Assembly (NCBI RefSeq): GCF_037975245.1
Contig: NC_092573.1
Coordinates: 20,872,265 to 20,936,264 of the forward strand
DNA from: Apostichopus japonicus
Taxonomy: Eukaryota > Echinodermata > Holothuroidea > Aspidochirotida > Stichopodidae
Direction: 5' to 3'
DNA length: 64,000 nucleotides
Numbering within the stretch: position 1 is the stretch's first letter; each line of letters opens with the position of its first letter. The position numbers and the translations under genes were made by a program. Below are positions 1 to 12,879 of the stretch, in pieces. The notes below the pieces were generated by a model. That model saw only the letters and a program-made list of their open reading frames with translations. It searched no databases and was not told the DNA's origin.

Positions 1-140
1 AAGCTATCTTAGATATGTACAGTAGAATAACCTTATTTGATTAAAAGATCTGATGGATTGCTCAAGATGCTAATTAACTTGGGTTATAAACATCAACCAT
101 ACATCAGATTGCAGAGGTAAAAATAATACCAGTCCTGGTG

Positions 141-506
141 TTAAAGGGTGTGAAGACTCGCGCACAAAGAAACCGTCCCATGCTGGTAACCTGACCTAGT
201 TTCGAATGAGGTGTAACAGAAGTGTTAGACACCACCATCGATCCCAGAAAATACACACACAGCTTGCTACCATCGGTAATTAGATACTAGTGTACAGTCA
301 ATACATATAGCTATGGTCAATACCCACAACACAGTGTATATAGCAGCGATGGACATCTCAGGTCCAGATAAAAGATAACAGGGTATCACGTTTCATTACT
401 GTCTGCATTTTGTAGCGACAAGAAGAAAACTTCACTTGCAAGCAACTGAAAGTTAACTTTATCTGAGCGCGGCACGCGGTTTGGGGCAAGTCTTCAATGC
501 CTTTAA
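141..506 (+). mobile_element. TTAA-bounded MITE, copy 1 (366 bp)
   Basis: Bounded by TTAA at 141-144 and 503-506. Inverted termini are AGGGTGTGAAGACTCGCGC on the left and AGGCATTGAAGACTCGCC read inward from the right (one change makes this copy AAGACTTGCC). It lies in the intron after C1orf43 exon 5. It is the best preserved plus-orientation copy of a family found at six sites in the window. No coding capacity. A TTAA target suggests a piggyBac-like mobiliser, but the terminal bases are not the usual CCY, so superfamily is uncertain. Confidence 0.75.
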
Positions 507-581
507 GCCAAACAAATACTTCTAAATAATATAAAATCATCATAACTCTACAGCTGACATGTATACATGTATAAATCTCAC

Positions 582-3500
582 CTGCTTAATAGCTCATGGA
601 GTAATGCCATATAGTTATTGTATTCAGCTTCAGAAAATACCTAAAATGGAAAATACAAATAAATCACGTTTTAAATATGGAAATGGTCCTACTGTATTAT
701 CATTTGCAATCAATAATCTAATGTCAACGGGGTGAAACACATGAATCAATGTGTGTTGGCAGTAGGTAAAGCTAGTGTACTCCTTATACTTTTAATGTCA
801 GGACCGCTATATTTGGTCGTAATCGTCTACTACTGGCAAAAAGATTACCTTTCTTGAGTTAAGGAATTTGGTGTTTGTAGTCCTAAATCCAAAACAATAT
901 GGTTTTATGAGAACAAAGAAAATAAGCAACAGTCAATTATTATTTTTTTCAATGGCAAGGTATGGACAGTCACTCATATGTGGCTATTGTATCCTTATGA
1001 TTGGATGACATTTTATAAAGTGCTAGCAGTCTTCAGACTCACTGTCTTTAAATCAGATAAAACTACATAAGGGACCCACTTATCTGTTTCTTACGGGTAC
1101 ACAACGCACCTTGTAACCGTATCGTGCATGCTCATAGGCATCAATGAATGCCTTGCAGAGATTGCTGCTAGCACCTTTCATTGGCGTGATGGGAGATTCT
1201 CGAACCTGGATAACAAACTTTCTGACACTACAGTCTGGTGTTCTTTCCAACCGTGACTCAACTTTCTTTACTAAATGATCTGTGGGAGGAAAATGCAATA
1301 ATTGTCTGGCATACCGTTTTTACGGACACATAAATAAATGAATAAATAAATAAATAAACAAATAAATAAATAACTCACTCATAATATATCTAGCAGAAAG
1401 ATAAAGTGACTATTAACAGAAATTCTGTAGGAAGCAGTCATTAATGGTCAAACTGGTGCCAGTAAAGGTAAGATGTATACCACAGTGGGATGCTTGCTTT
1501 GTGCCACCCTTGTACCCTGGCATTGTACAATCAATAATGTAAAATATGTTCTAAAAAGTTTGAAATAATATGTAACTTAAAAAAAAAAAAAAATTATACA
1601 CAAGAAAAAACTTTCTTCCTCATCAAAGGACATGAAATGAAGTTTATGCGAAGACTTTGCAAATTTCATTAGAATAATAATTGAAATTTTCTACTTATAT
1701 AATTATTGATGGAAAATGTGCATGCATTGACTAAAAGAACCATTTCTTGTAAAACAGCTGTACCTCTTTATGTGAGATCTCTGTCACTAGCTATTACTGC
1801 AAATATTTGGAATGCTTTTCTTACAGCGGCTTTTTAGGTTTGGTCAAAAAATTTGCCAAAGATATTGTATTCCTTTAAAATATGATAGCAATTAACCAAA
1901 ACTATAGTAAGACATCAGTCTCTTTTGTTTTTCATCAAATCAAATGTAATTTGAGTGAGCAGTAAAAATAATTTGACTTAATACGCAACACAGTGTCGGC
2001 CGGACACTTTTCATTGTACTATGAAACACATGTTACAGTACTTGAACCTTAAAAGTATCCAACTTTTCAATTCACTACTTGAAATGAAACTTGACCCCCA
2101 AAAAAACTAATGAGCTAATATTTGTTTCGGGAATTTAACTATGGACTCTAACATCTATCAATTTCAACTCAAACAACTGTTTTAACTCTCTGAAAATACC
2201 TGAACGTTGTTCCAACGTGTCTGTCTCGATAGCATACATCCCTTGAGCTACTCTTGGCTCTGAGGAGCTCCGACCCCCCCCCCACCCCTATGTACAGAGC
2301 TCACATCCCCGCTAATACTGCATTCAATGTGTATCAAGTACCCAATCACACTAGCCCCCCAAAAAAGTGAAAGCCATGGTAAGTATGCCAAAGGGCAAGT
2401 CGCCACACTAAGTAAAATACTAAATCTAAAAGGGTGAACAACTTTTACTCACCAAATTGTTTGTAAGCATCTAAAGCTTTCAGCCTATAAATGTATGAAC
2501 ACTTTTCTGCAACAAAAGAAAAATTTTAAAGATTCAATGATGACATTTCAATTGCTTGGGCAGCAGCTCTGTAGCATTAAACAATCCCAAAAACGATGAA
2601 AGCTTTAAAGTCCATACTGTATGTCCTAAACATTACATACCTGTACAGTAATATCAATATTCTAACAGTCTCTTGTCTGGTTTCATAAATAAATGGAATA
2701 TCTTATGAAAGGTTTGTACAGTGTGAGATGGATAAGTACACCAGGGTGGTGCTACTGTAGATATTATGGTGGAATCATTTGACCTGTATTTAAACCGTGC
2801 AACTAGAGAAATAAAAAATCTTAATTGCTTCTTTTACCTCTACTTGGACACCTGTGTGCATAACAAGTATTTAAAAATTCAGCTGGCATGTGACATTGAA
2901 ATGCTGCACCAGTATATGAATTGAAAAGATGACAAAAGAACATAAATTTATTATGTGCTTAAATTTAAAGGATATATATATATATCTAACAATTTAAGCA
3001 GCATGTACAAATTATCCAGAATAGATGATAAAGTGATAACAGTTTGCCATAAATGAGATATGAGAGGCATGTATTTCATCATACCTCCACTGATATCCCC
3101 TTTTGTGAGTCTGTAATCATTCTCGACCAGGAGTTTCGGTTCATACTTTATTTGGTTTATCTGTTCCAGTCTCCGAGTAATCTCTCTCTGAAGGTTACGA
3201 GGTGCATTCTGTCCGATGGGATAATGTGCACCCCTTCTTGATCTTATTGTCACTCGAGAAATTTGTCTTTTAGCAAATAAAGACAATGAAAACAGCGTCT
3301 GCACAAAAATAGAATTGTTAGTTATATAAACTGCTTAACATATCATTTTGAAATCTTTTCACTCACTTTGGAGGGTACCCCACAAAATTACAGGCAAAAT
3401 CTGACTAGACAAGCAGAGGGTTGCATGTGGCTCTGCTGTTCTGTTTTTGCCTTCACAATACAAATTACAGGACGCATCGTTAATTGGTCAATACTAAATT

Positions 3501-3831
3501 ATATTAACGCTAGCCTAAGTAGGACAAAATTTTAAGCAAAGAAGTTCAACCGTTGGTCAGTGGACAAATGTTGTTGATTGATAACCCATGCAATACAAAT
3601 ATGATTGTAACCTGCTTATAATGATATTCTCTGCTAAAAACTAACTGTTGTAACACTAGTATTAACACACAGTACGGCTAGACCTAGCCTAGTTAGCCTT
3701 ACTTTATAACAATCTTATGCAGTTACGCTAAATCTTAGGCCTGTTAGTCATTTCCTACTACTTACCAACACAGCTACGCCAACTATCAATACTAGAGTAG
3801 CTGGAAGCAAAGCTAGTCTGGATTCAGCCAT
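582..3831 (-). CDS. C1orf43: C1orf43/NICE-3 homolog, 3' end beyond left edge
   Basis: Five coding exons read on the minus strand: 3766-3831, 3085-3298, 2453-2506, 1110-1279, 582-640, each with AG acceptor and GT donor and with phases that join without a shift (0,1,1,0, then 2 bases left over). They give 187 residues from an ATG at 3831. Residues 5-28 form one hydrophobic anchor followed by FAKRQI, then SRRGAHYPIGQNAP (about 42-55), IKYEP (72-76), YIYRLKALDAY (about 98-108), TPMKG and DAYEHARYG (about 142-166), then a VFSEAEYNNY block. From memory of the human protein (253 aa), these blocks match in the same order, so about 65 C-terminal residues should lie left of the window. The human protein is a single-pass membrane protein of the Golgi/mitochondria linked to phagocytosis; function here is inferred from homology only. 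A TTAA-bounded MITE sits in the intron after the last visible exon. The terminal exon is not visible in 1-581. Confidence 0.9.
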
Positions 3832-5527
3832 GATGGTTCAAGAGGAAAGCCTCAGTAATGGGTAGTATACAATCAGCAAAGTGGCATTGACCTGTATCTG
3901 AAAAAAAAATCTTAGCACTGGGCTGAATATGAAAATTGATGTTAACGTTTCCGTATCAACAAAATCTGCTAAACATTTGCCATGTAATTAATTTTACATG
4001 GAACGCTGTAAACTCCTTTGACCAGGGTTTCTTGGACGGCAAGAGAGAAAAAATTTGTTGGAGCAAAGCGCCAGACAGAATAAAATATATCACTAAATCC
4101 ATATTGAGAAATGAAGAGTGTAGACCGGTAAGAAGCATAAGGCCTAAAGGGTCCGTATAGCCGATTAGTTTAAAATTGTTAGTCGGACCGGATTTAGGAA
4201 CTTGGGCGAATTATGCCTCTTTGATAAACTATACTTCGAACGTATACCCAACACCCTTTTGTACTTTCTGATAACGTATCCTACACCGAACCCGACCCCC
4301 CCCCCCCCTCCTCCTCATTCTGCATTATCTTTAGGCAAGTGATAGAAGTTTGAGAGATAAAGTACTGTGTTACTGAGAGTGGGCGGTCATTTTTTTTCAG
4401 GGTACAAGCGGTACAAGTATATTAACGTATTTCCACTGAGGTGAGGGATTCAAACGTCATTGGATGTAGCATATGACAAAACAAAGAAACTTTTAACAAA
4501 CTGACGAATGATAACATGAATAAGGACAAGCCATATTACTACTTATCGTAAGAGTGCACCTCTGCATGAAGCAAGACGTATTTTTTTTCAACTCCGCAAC
4601 TTCAATTTAAATTGATAAACAAGGTATCACCTATCCAGCGTTCCACGGCACGTCATCATCAGGTGTCAGATAGATTTACCGTTGCGTCTCTTCATCTTTA
4701 AATTGTTACATACTATTTTATTTCAATGTTTTTTTGTTTCAAAATCACCTTTTCTGGTCCAGATATCCTTAAACACTAGTAAAACTCGTAACACGCTCCA
4801 GATATTTAGGCCCACCCTCCCTCCGCCACCTACACATATGCCCTCTAGTACCCCCCCCCCCCCACCCCCATACATCAAGATGCAAAAATACTTCCATCCT
4901 CTCAATCTACTATATTTTTTTTCATCTAAAATTTATTCATTCCCTTAGCTTCACTCCACTGAGTTGAAACTATGACTTATGATTTGAGAAGATGCTCAGG
5001 GATACAACGTATAGGATGAAAATTGTCACTCTGAATTTTCAACCAACTTTAACTTTTCAATCAAAGTAACCTCATCTGTTATTATTAAACAGTAACATTC
5101 TTTTACCAAAATAAACTCTTTCAAGTTGTTGCCAAATTAATGAAATGTAAATAAAAATGCCTTCTTTTTGTAGAATGCATATATGTAGATGCAGTACGAC
5201 GTAATGCTCAGGGAATTCTTCTTGTCGGAAAGTTTGAGATGGCTCTTTATACCCCCCCCCCCTCCCCCTCCCATCAAAGTCACATGTCCCAATGCAACTC
5301 GAAGTGTTTTTCTATCCGTCAGGTTATTCAACATCATATAGCCTTTGAATAAAGCGCCATACGAATACAACTCCATAAGATATTTTATCTAGCTTTTTAA
5401 AAAATGCCTTGAAGACCCTTAATAAGTCACTAATGTGTGACAAATGCTCGAAGGAGTGACATCATATAAAAGTAAATAATTTCTCACAAGTAAATTATTA
5501 CAAACAAAGCTTAAAAATCGTACGCAT

Positions 5528-8500
5528 CTACATTTTCAAACAACGCTTTAGTATCCCATGCATGTAAATCTTCATATTAGAAAAATTAATTATATAAATA
5601 TGCGCCCTCAAGAAATCAAAAGCGTGTTTCCTCATTATTACCCCCAACTCGAATTCGAGGATACCACCACCTAACCAAAAAATACCATGGAAACCAGATT
5701 CGTAATTTCTCCATGTAGCGTCTACACCAGCCGCTCTTAATGCCGACCAGTAAAATATTCCATCGTCCCGTATGCTATCGAAGTCACACGTTTGAACGAA
5801 AGTGGGCGGCAGTCCTCTTAGATCCTTACGTACAAAAGGTCCCACCCCTGGATCGTGAAAGATATCTTCAATTCTCTGCCACGTTTTATCGTCTCCGAAT
5901 TGTTTGCCTGTCGGACCACGGTAAAATGATGAATCTTTTAATTCTTCGGGAACAAATGAATGATTAAGTCTATCATACACAGAGGACTTTTTCATGTCAC
6001 TTGATGTGTGATTATTTTCGAGAAATTTTTGCTCAAATTCATAGTCCTTTTTACCGAAGAATATATAACTAAGCATCCGAGCCTGTCTAGTCAGAGGCAA
6101 TACGCCTTTACAACCGAAATGGTGATGGTACTTCTGCTGTGAGGGCGTTTTAACGTCGAGATTCTGTATCGACGGATAAACCAGGAGTTGAGCCTTTGGT
6201 CGAGGCAGGTCTTTTTCGTCTAATAATCTATTGGCTACTAGGGCGGCAAGGGTACCCCCGCCACTATCCCCACCGATAGCTACCCTGGATGAATCGACAC
6301 CGTAGTCACGTGCCTGGGTTATGAACCACTTGGTAGCCCTGAAACTGTCCTCGAACGAATTTGGACGAAGAAATTCTGGACTTAAACGGTATCTGTGGGA
6401 TAAAGTGAAGTAAACATGTAGTATTTATCTAAAAAATATTTGAAACGTACTGTCACTCACGGTGTGATCCCAAAGTTAATGACAAATAACATGTGGATTA
6501 TGAGAACGAATGAACGGGAGAGGCTTGTGCAAATTTCTCGTTCTTCTTTGAGTTAGGGAAACGTAAGGTCATCCTCGACCTGTCCACCGTACAGGCGCGT
6601 AGCCAGGAATTTGCCAAGGGAGGGGCGAAACTGTAGATTCGGCATTGCAAACTATCTAAGCGTAGCGCCACCATGATTGACGCGAAGCGTACAAGAAAAT
6701 TTTGGCTGTAAATGCCTCCCAGATCGCCGGAAATGGCACTTCCCATGCCTTGTTAGTTGCATCTTAGCATTTTCTCTTTTGAAAATACTAGCGATATCAT
6801 AAAAACCTTAAATTTTTTTGTAAATATCACCCACCCCCGAACGCACACGCGATTATTAACCACTGACATTCAACTATCAACTCGCGACATTTGTCAGCAG
6901 AAAAAAATCTGCAACACTCTGATTGGCAGTGATAATTACATATTCATGAGCACCCGACGCTGATAATCGCGAATGCGCACACACGTATTTCCGGAAACAA
7001 CGACACATGCACTCTCCTGTAAAATGTGCAATACCGAGCTACAATAATGCTATCAACGATGGAAAGCAAAGAAGTAATTATTATCAGTAAAGAGATGACG
7101 GGGAAATTTTACCTCTATACCAAAGGTTGGATACAACTTTGAAGCCACGCGCACAAAGAAACGTCTGATGCCGGTAATCTGACCTATGAAATCTGACCGA
7201 ATGAGGTGTAACATCGATCCCAGAAAATACACACACAGCTTGCTACCGTCGGTAATTAGACACTATTGTACAGTCAACACATACAGCTCGACCAATACCC
7301 ACAACACAGTGTACATAGCAGCGATGGACATCTCCGGTCCAGATAAAAGATAACAAGGTGTCACATTTCATTAATGTCTATACTTTGTAGCGACAAGAAA
7401 ACCCTTCACTTGCAAGAAACGGAAAGTTAACTTTTTCAGAAGGCGGCACGCGGTAGGGGCGACTCTTCGGTGCCTTTAAGAGTTCCGTATTTCCTACGTT
7501 CTTGTGGGTGTGATATGCTTGCCCTCTTTTCAGAGGATGAGAAAAATTGAGATAATCTCATAGTGATCCTTCACACGGAAATCTTTAGTAAAAGGCGAAA
7601 GATTTATGCGTATTGTGAAGGATCCAGAGTGGATTAACAGTAGTCTACAAAAGTCCCCACTAAAATTAAGTAAACTTTCTCAAGTAGTGAACGACGCAGG
7701 AAGAAAAACACGTCTACGTTTTAGTTTACCCATAATTTACAGTTTTATGCATCTGAGACTATTTTAGCGACTCATGGTATTTGTTATCTTTTCGAAATCA
7801 GTTCGTTCTGTATCTAAAAACGGTCAATTTTCTCGAATTACAACGTTAAGGCCACATTTGTCAGCTGAAAAACTTCTGCAACAATCTGATTGGCTGTGAT
7901 AATTAAATATTCATGAGCATATGACGCTGATAATCGAGAATGCGCACACCCGTATTTCCGGAAACAACGACACAAGCACACTCGTGTACTAAATGTGCAA
8001 TACCGAACTACAATGTTGCTATCAACGATGGAAAGCAAAGAAGTAATTATTATCGCTTCTCGGCCTTTTGACTAAGATCATGTGTAGTATCTGTTCCCTT
8101 TAGAGGGGAATGGTGATGCATACCCGACGATGATCACACAGTCCCAGTCCCGATGCAAGGGGGCTGGGGTTGAGAGCGGATCAGTCGTTCGGTAGTTTGG
8201 TTTTCGTGCCCAGGTTCTTTCCTGTGCGACTTTTCCTTAAAAAGAAAAAAACTATTGTACAGTCAACACATGCAACTACGGCCAATACCCACAACACAGT
8301 GTACATAGCAGCGATGGACATCTCCGGTCCAGATAAAAGATAACAAGGTGTCACATTTCATTAATGTCTACACTTTGTAGCGACAAGAAGAACCTTCACT
8401 TGAAAGCAACGGACAGTGAATTACTTTTTTCAGAGGGCGGCACGCAGTAAGAGCGAGTCTTCAATGCCTTTAAGAGATCCGTATTTCCTACTTTCTTTTG

Positions 8501-11500
8501 GGTTTCATATGATTTCCCTCTTTTCAGAGGGTGAGAAAAATTGAGATAATCTCATAGTGATCCTTCACACGGAAATCTTTAGTAAAAGGCGAAAGATTTA
8601 TGCGTATTGTGAAGGATCCAGAGTGGGCTAACAGAAGTCTACAAAAGTCCCCACTTAAATTAAGTAAACTTTCTCAAGTAGTGAACGACGCAGGAAAAAC
8701 GACACGTCTACGTTTTAGTTTACCCATAATTTACAGTTTTATGCATCTGAGACTATTTTAGCGACTCATGGTATTTGTTATCTTTTCGAAATCAGTTAAT
8801 TCTGAATCTACAAACGGTCAATTTTACCGAATTGCAATGTTAAGGCCACATTTGTCAGCTGAAAAACTTCTGCAACAATCTGATTGGCTGTGATAATTAA
8901 ATATTCATGAGCATATGACGCTGATAATCGAGAATGCGCACACCCGTATTTCCGGAAACAACGACACAAGCACACTCGTGTACTAAATGTGCAATACCGA
9001 ACTACAATGTTGCTATCAACGATGGAAAGCAAAGAAGTAATTATTATCAGTAAAGAGATGACGGGGAAATTTAACCTCTATACCAAAGGTTGCATACAAC
9101 TTTGAAGGCAGTGAAGGCTCGCGCACAAAGAAACGTCTGATGCCGGTAATCTGACCTAGTTTCGAATGAGGTGTAACAGAAGTGTTAGACACCACCTTCG
9201 ATCCCAGAAATACACATACAGCTTGCTACCGTCGGTAATTAGACACTTCTCGGCCTTTTGGCTAAGATCATGTGTAGTATCTGTCCCCTTTCGAGGGAAA
9301 TGGTGATGCACACCCGACGATGATCACACAGTCACAGTCCCTATGTAAGGGGACTGGGGTTGATAACGGATCAGTCGTTCGGTAGTTTGGTTTTCGTGCC
9401 CAGGTTCTTTCCTGGGCGACTTTTCCTTAAAAAGAAAAAAACTATTGTACAGTCAACACATGCAACTACGGCCAATACCCACAAATCAGTGTACATAGCA
9501 GCGATGGACATCTCAGGTCCATATAAAAGATAACAAGGTGTCACATTTCATTACTGTCTGCATTTTGTAGCGACAAGAAAAAGCTTCACTTGCAAGCAAC
9601 GGCAAGTTAACTTTTTTCAGAGGGCGGCGTGCACGCTGTAGGGGCGAGTCTTCAATGCCTTTAAGAGTTCCGTATTTCCTATACGTTCTTTTGAGTGTGA
9701 AATGCTTTCCCTCTTTTCAGAGGGTGAGAAAAATTGAGATAATCTCATAGTGATCCTTCACACGGAAATCTTTAGTAAAAGGCGAAAGATTTATGCGTAT
9801 TGTGTAATAGGGAATAGTTAAATTTTTGTCCAACCTTTGCAAAGTATATAGACAAGGTGACAGATATGCATGTAAGTCACTACTTCGGTTTTTTTTTAAA
9901 TATTTTATAGAAGAGCAGTTTAAGGTGATATACAAATTGTTTGAATTGCTTTGGCTCTGTTGATTAATTATTACACTAGGAACATCGTGTGATCGCCAAC
10001 CATTCGATGTATCCATACACCACTTTCCTACAACGTCTTTCTACCTTCTTGTCTCTCTAAAGGTCAAAGTTCATCAGTGTTGACCTCCAATTCTAGCTTA
10101 CTTAAAGGTGGGGGCGCTCGTATACTTTTAGAAATAGGGGGCTTTGATTTCAGTTGTTTTGCGTGTCACCCATTACTCAGATGACTTTTCTGAGTGGTCA
10201 CCTGAACGTAGATGTACCTGGCTGTGAACGGTATTGTGTTGCAAGCTATGGCCGCGGGTGATGTACGTTTGTTTACTCATGGAGGTGTTTTTACCCCCGA
10301 GCGAGCCCACCTTTAAATTGGTGAAAGTGTTTATAAGTAACCGGAACCTTTCTGGAGGTTCGGACATTCCAACTTATTCCCAGACAATGATAAATGTCCT
10401 GACAAGCAATCAGTTTCTCTCAGTGAAGAAAATTTATAAGATGGACATTTTTCGTATTAGCTATGATATGAATGGCCTAATTTGTTTGTCTCTCTAGCAT
10501 ATTTGCCGCCATTACCGTTTACATTCAAAGAAACTAAGAGTCTAAGAACCTTACCCGACTGAGACCACAACTGCGCCTAGTTCATCAGCAAATTTCCTCG
10601 TCAAACCATCGTAAATTCCTATCAGGCAAGATAAAATGTCAAGATTATATCAATTAAATTACTTATAAAATTGTATATCAACGAATTCAAAAGGACGACA
10701 ATAGTTATCTATATGGGGGAAAAAAAAATTCTATGCCAAATTTTGCAACCTATACTTTACAACCACGATATTGTGTTGCAATGAGAACACATTTAATGCA
10801 ACAGACCTTTGCAACTATATACCTGGTAAAATCAAATGTTTCAAAGGGATGAGATTGCAGATTTATTTGGCAAATAAATCCTCAGATAAATGGAACAGAT
10901 CAGCCAATACTCATAGCTAGTATACAGTAACTACTGTTCATGTTTCACAACCGTGCATCAGTAACTAATGCGCTGTGTTCGTAACACGGTAACATGTGGC
11001 ACAGTTGGCACAGTAATTACTGCACGTTTTTTCTTACTGCAAATTTAAAAATTTTAAATTTAGTTTTTAATTTAATTTTGTTAAATTACTGCAAGCTTTC
11101 ACCTGTCGGACTCGTAGTTCAACGTGTATACAGCTTTCCAGTAATTACTGTGCCAACTGTAACACATGTTACCGTGTTACGAACACAGCGCATTAGTTAC
11201 TGATGCACGGTTGTGGAACATGAACAGTAGTTACTGTATACTAGCTATGAGTATCGGGTGAACAGATATGACATCTTTATTTCTGATGAATAATCATGAT
11301 TCCAAAATATCGCGTATTAAACCTTCTCTGTCCATCTGCATCTCTGTCAAGACTGATTAGAACTGACTTTTCAACTACACATGATCAAGAAGTTGTCAGT
11401 TCATAAAAATAGTAAGTCATGCCGCTTACGTAAAATGGAAAATAAGTGGGGCATGTGACTTTGATTTAAGGAAGCAAGCCAGAATTACCTCAAAACGTCC

Positions 11501-12120
11501 CCCAAACTATACCCTCTGTGCACTCTGAACCACACATGCCAGTATTGATTTTTTTCCAACAATACGGCATCATTTTAAGTACTGTTTGTTTAATGTTTCA
11601 ACAAACGGGCATTTTCTCATGGCAAGCTCCTTACTTTCTCAACATGCTTCATCTTTTTATGGCAATAATGAAAGGGCACTTTTTCATATGAAAGGGGCAT
11701 TTCTAAAATTATGAAAGTTAGAGGTTTTTCACAAACATGAGGGCAACTTGTCCGTCCCCTCCACATCCCTCGGTTCCGTCTCCACTGGGTAAAACGTATG
11801 TTAAAATAGCAACCGTTTAAACCAAAGGTTATGTAGCGTAACTCTGCAGAGAGCTGAAAACTTACTTATATCTCCCAGGCACCAGCCTCCCCCATGGAAA
11901 AATATAAACGCGGGTAGGAGTTTGTCAGGACTAGCAGATATTGGCTCGTATAGTCGGACGTTAACACCATCGAACGTTGTTTCTCTCGCCCTGAACTTTG
12001 AACCAGTAGCTTCCGATTTCAGATTACCACTTGTCATGATGTTCGTAAGTAATCGCCAACTCTTGATATCATTGGGTTCATCCGGCCAGAATAAGTCCTG
12101 CAGCGTTATCTGTAAAAGTA

Positions 12121-12152
<32 letters not shown>

Positions 12153-12801
12153 AATGAAAATCGTTATGAGTTGGAAAATCAAGAACAGTGAAAAAACTTT
12201 ACGCCTCCACCGGGATTCGAACCACGGCCTTCCGCTCTGTACGCGGACATCCTAACCACTAGGCTATGGACGCTGATTGTATGTCCAGAGGTTCGAAACC
12301 GGTAAGGAAGGTCGTAATTCCACTGTAGGCGTTTGTCACCTGTATCGAACAATACTAGTTCTGTTTTTGGTGACATATTTTGCCTTACTCTAGTGATCAA
12401 ACATGATGCTGACCAACTCGAAATCATTTGTGAATCCTAAAGCCGGATCTCGAAAGAGATACTTTGAACAGACTTTATGTTAATGCAATGGAGGTAAACG
12501 ACAAAGGCAAATGAATATATATAAATGAAAATCGTAATGAGTACGAAAATCAAGAACAGTGAAAAAACTTTAGGCCTCCACCGGGATTCGAACCATGGCC
12601 TTCCGCTCTGTACGAGGACATCCTAACCACTAGGCTATGGACGCTGATTGTATGTCCAGAGGTTCGAAACCGGTAAGGAAGGTCGTAATTCCACTGTAGG
12701 CGTTTGTCACCTGTATCGAACAATACTAGTTCTGTTTTTGGTGACATATTTTGCCTTACTCTAGAGATCAAACATGATGCTGACCAACTCGAAATCATTT
12801 G

Positions 12802-12879
<78 letters not shown>

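Larger units (their letters stand above)
6888..9805 (+). repeat. Tandem array, ~1-kb units, 2.9 copies, in hydrolase intron 3
   Basis: Unit starts, recognised by the block around TTTGTCAGC, lie near 6888, 7853 and 8848. Shared parts in order: a CCAAT/octamer-like AT-rich block, a block ending in GAAAGCAAAGAAGTAATTATTAT, MITE sequence, and a segment with a long hairpin. Unit 2 has lost the left half of the MITE and has a U2-headed SINE in its place; unit 3 has the whole MITE with the SINE inside; unit 1 has the MITE without the SINE. Units 2 and 3 are nearly identical over long stretches, so the duplication is recent. The array stops within the hairpin at about 9805. The short ORFs repeated in it look like chance. 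Confidence 0.8.

Noticed and set aside
8052-8250. Functional U2 snRNA gene
   Set aside because: Only the first ~45 nt match U2; the Sm site and later stem-loops are absent in every copy.
7838-9032. Duplicated 66-74-aa minus-strand ORFs (7838-8038 and 8808-9032)
   Set aside because: They are the same piece of the tandem unit read twice; no family motif, no splice context, and the frame is explained by DNA duplication.
12179-12798. Paired 82-aa ORFs as a duplicated gene
   Set aside because: They translate a tRNA-headed SINE; the B box falls inside the apparent protein.
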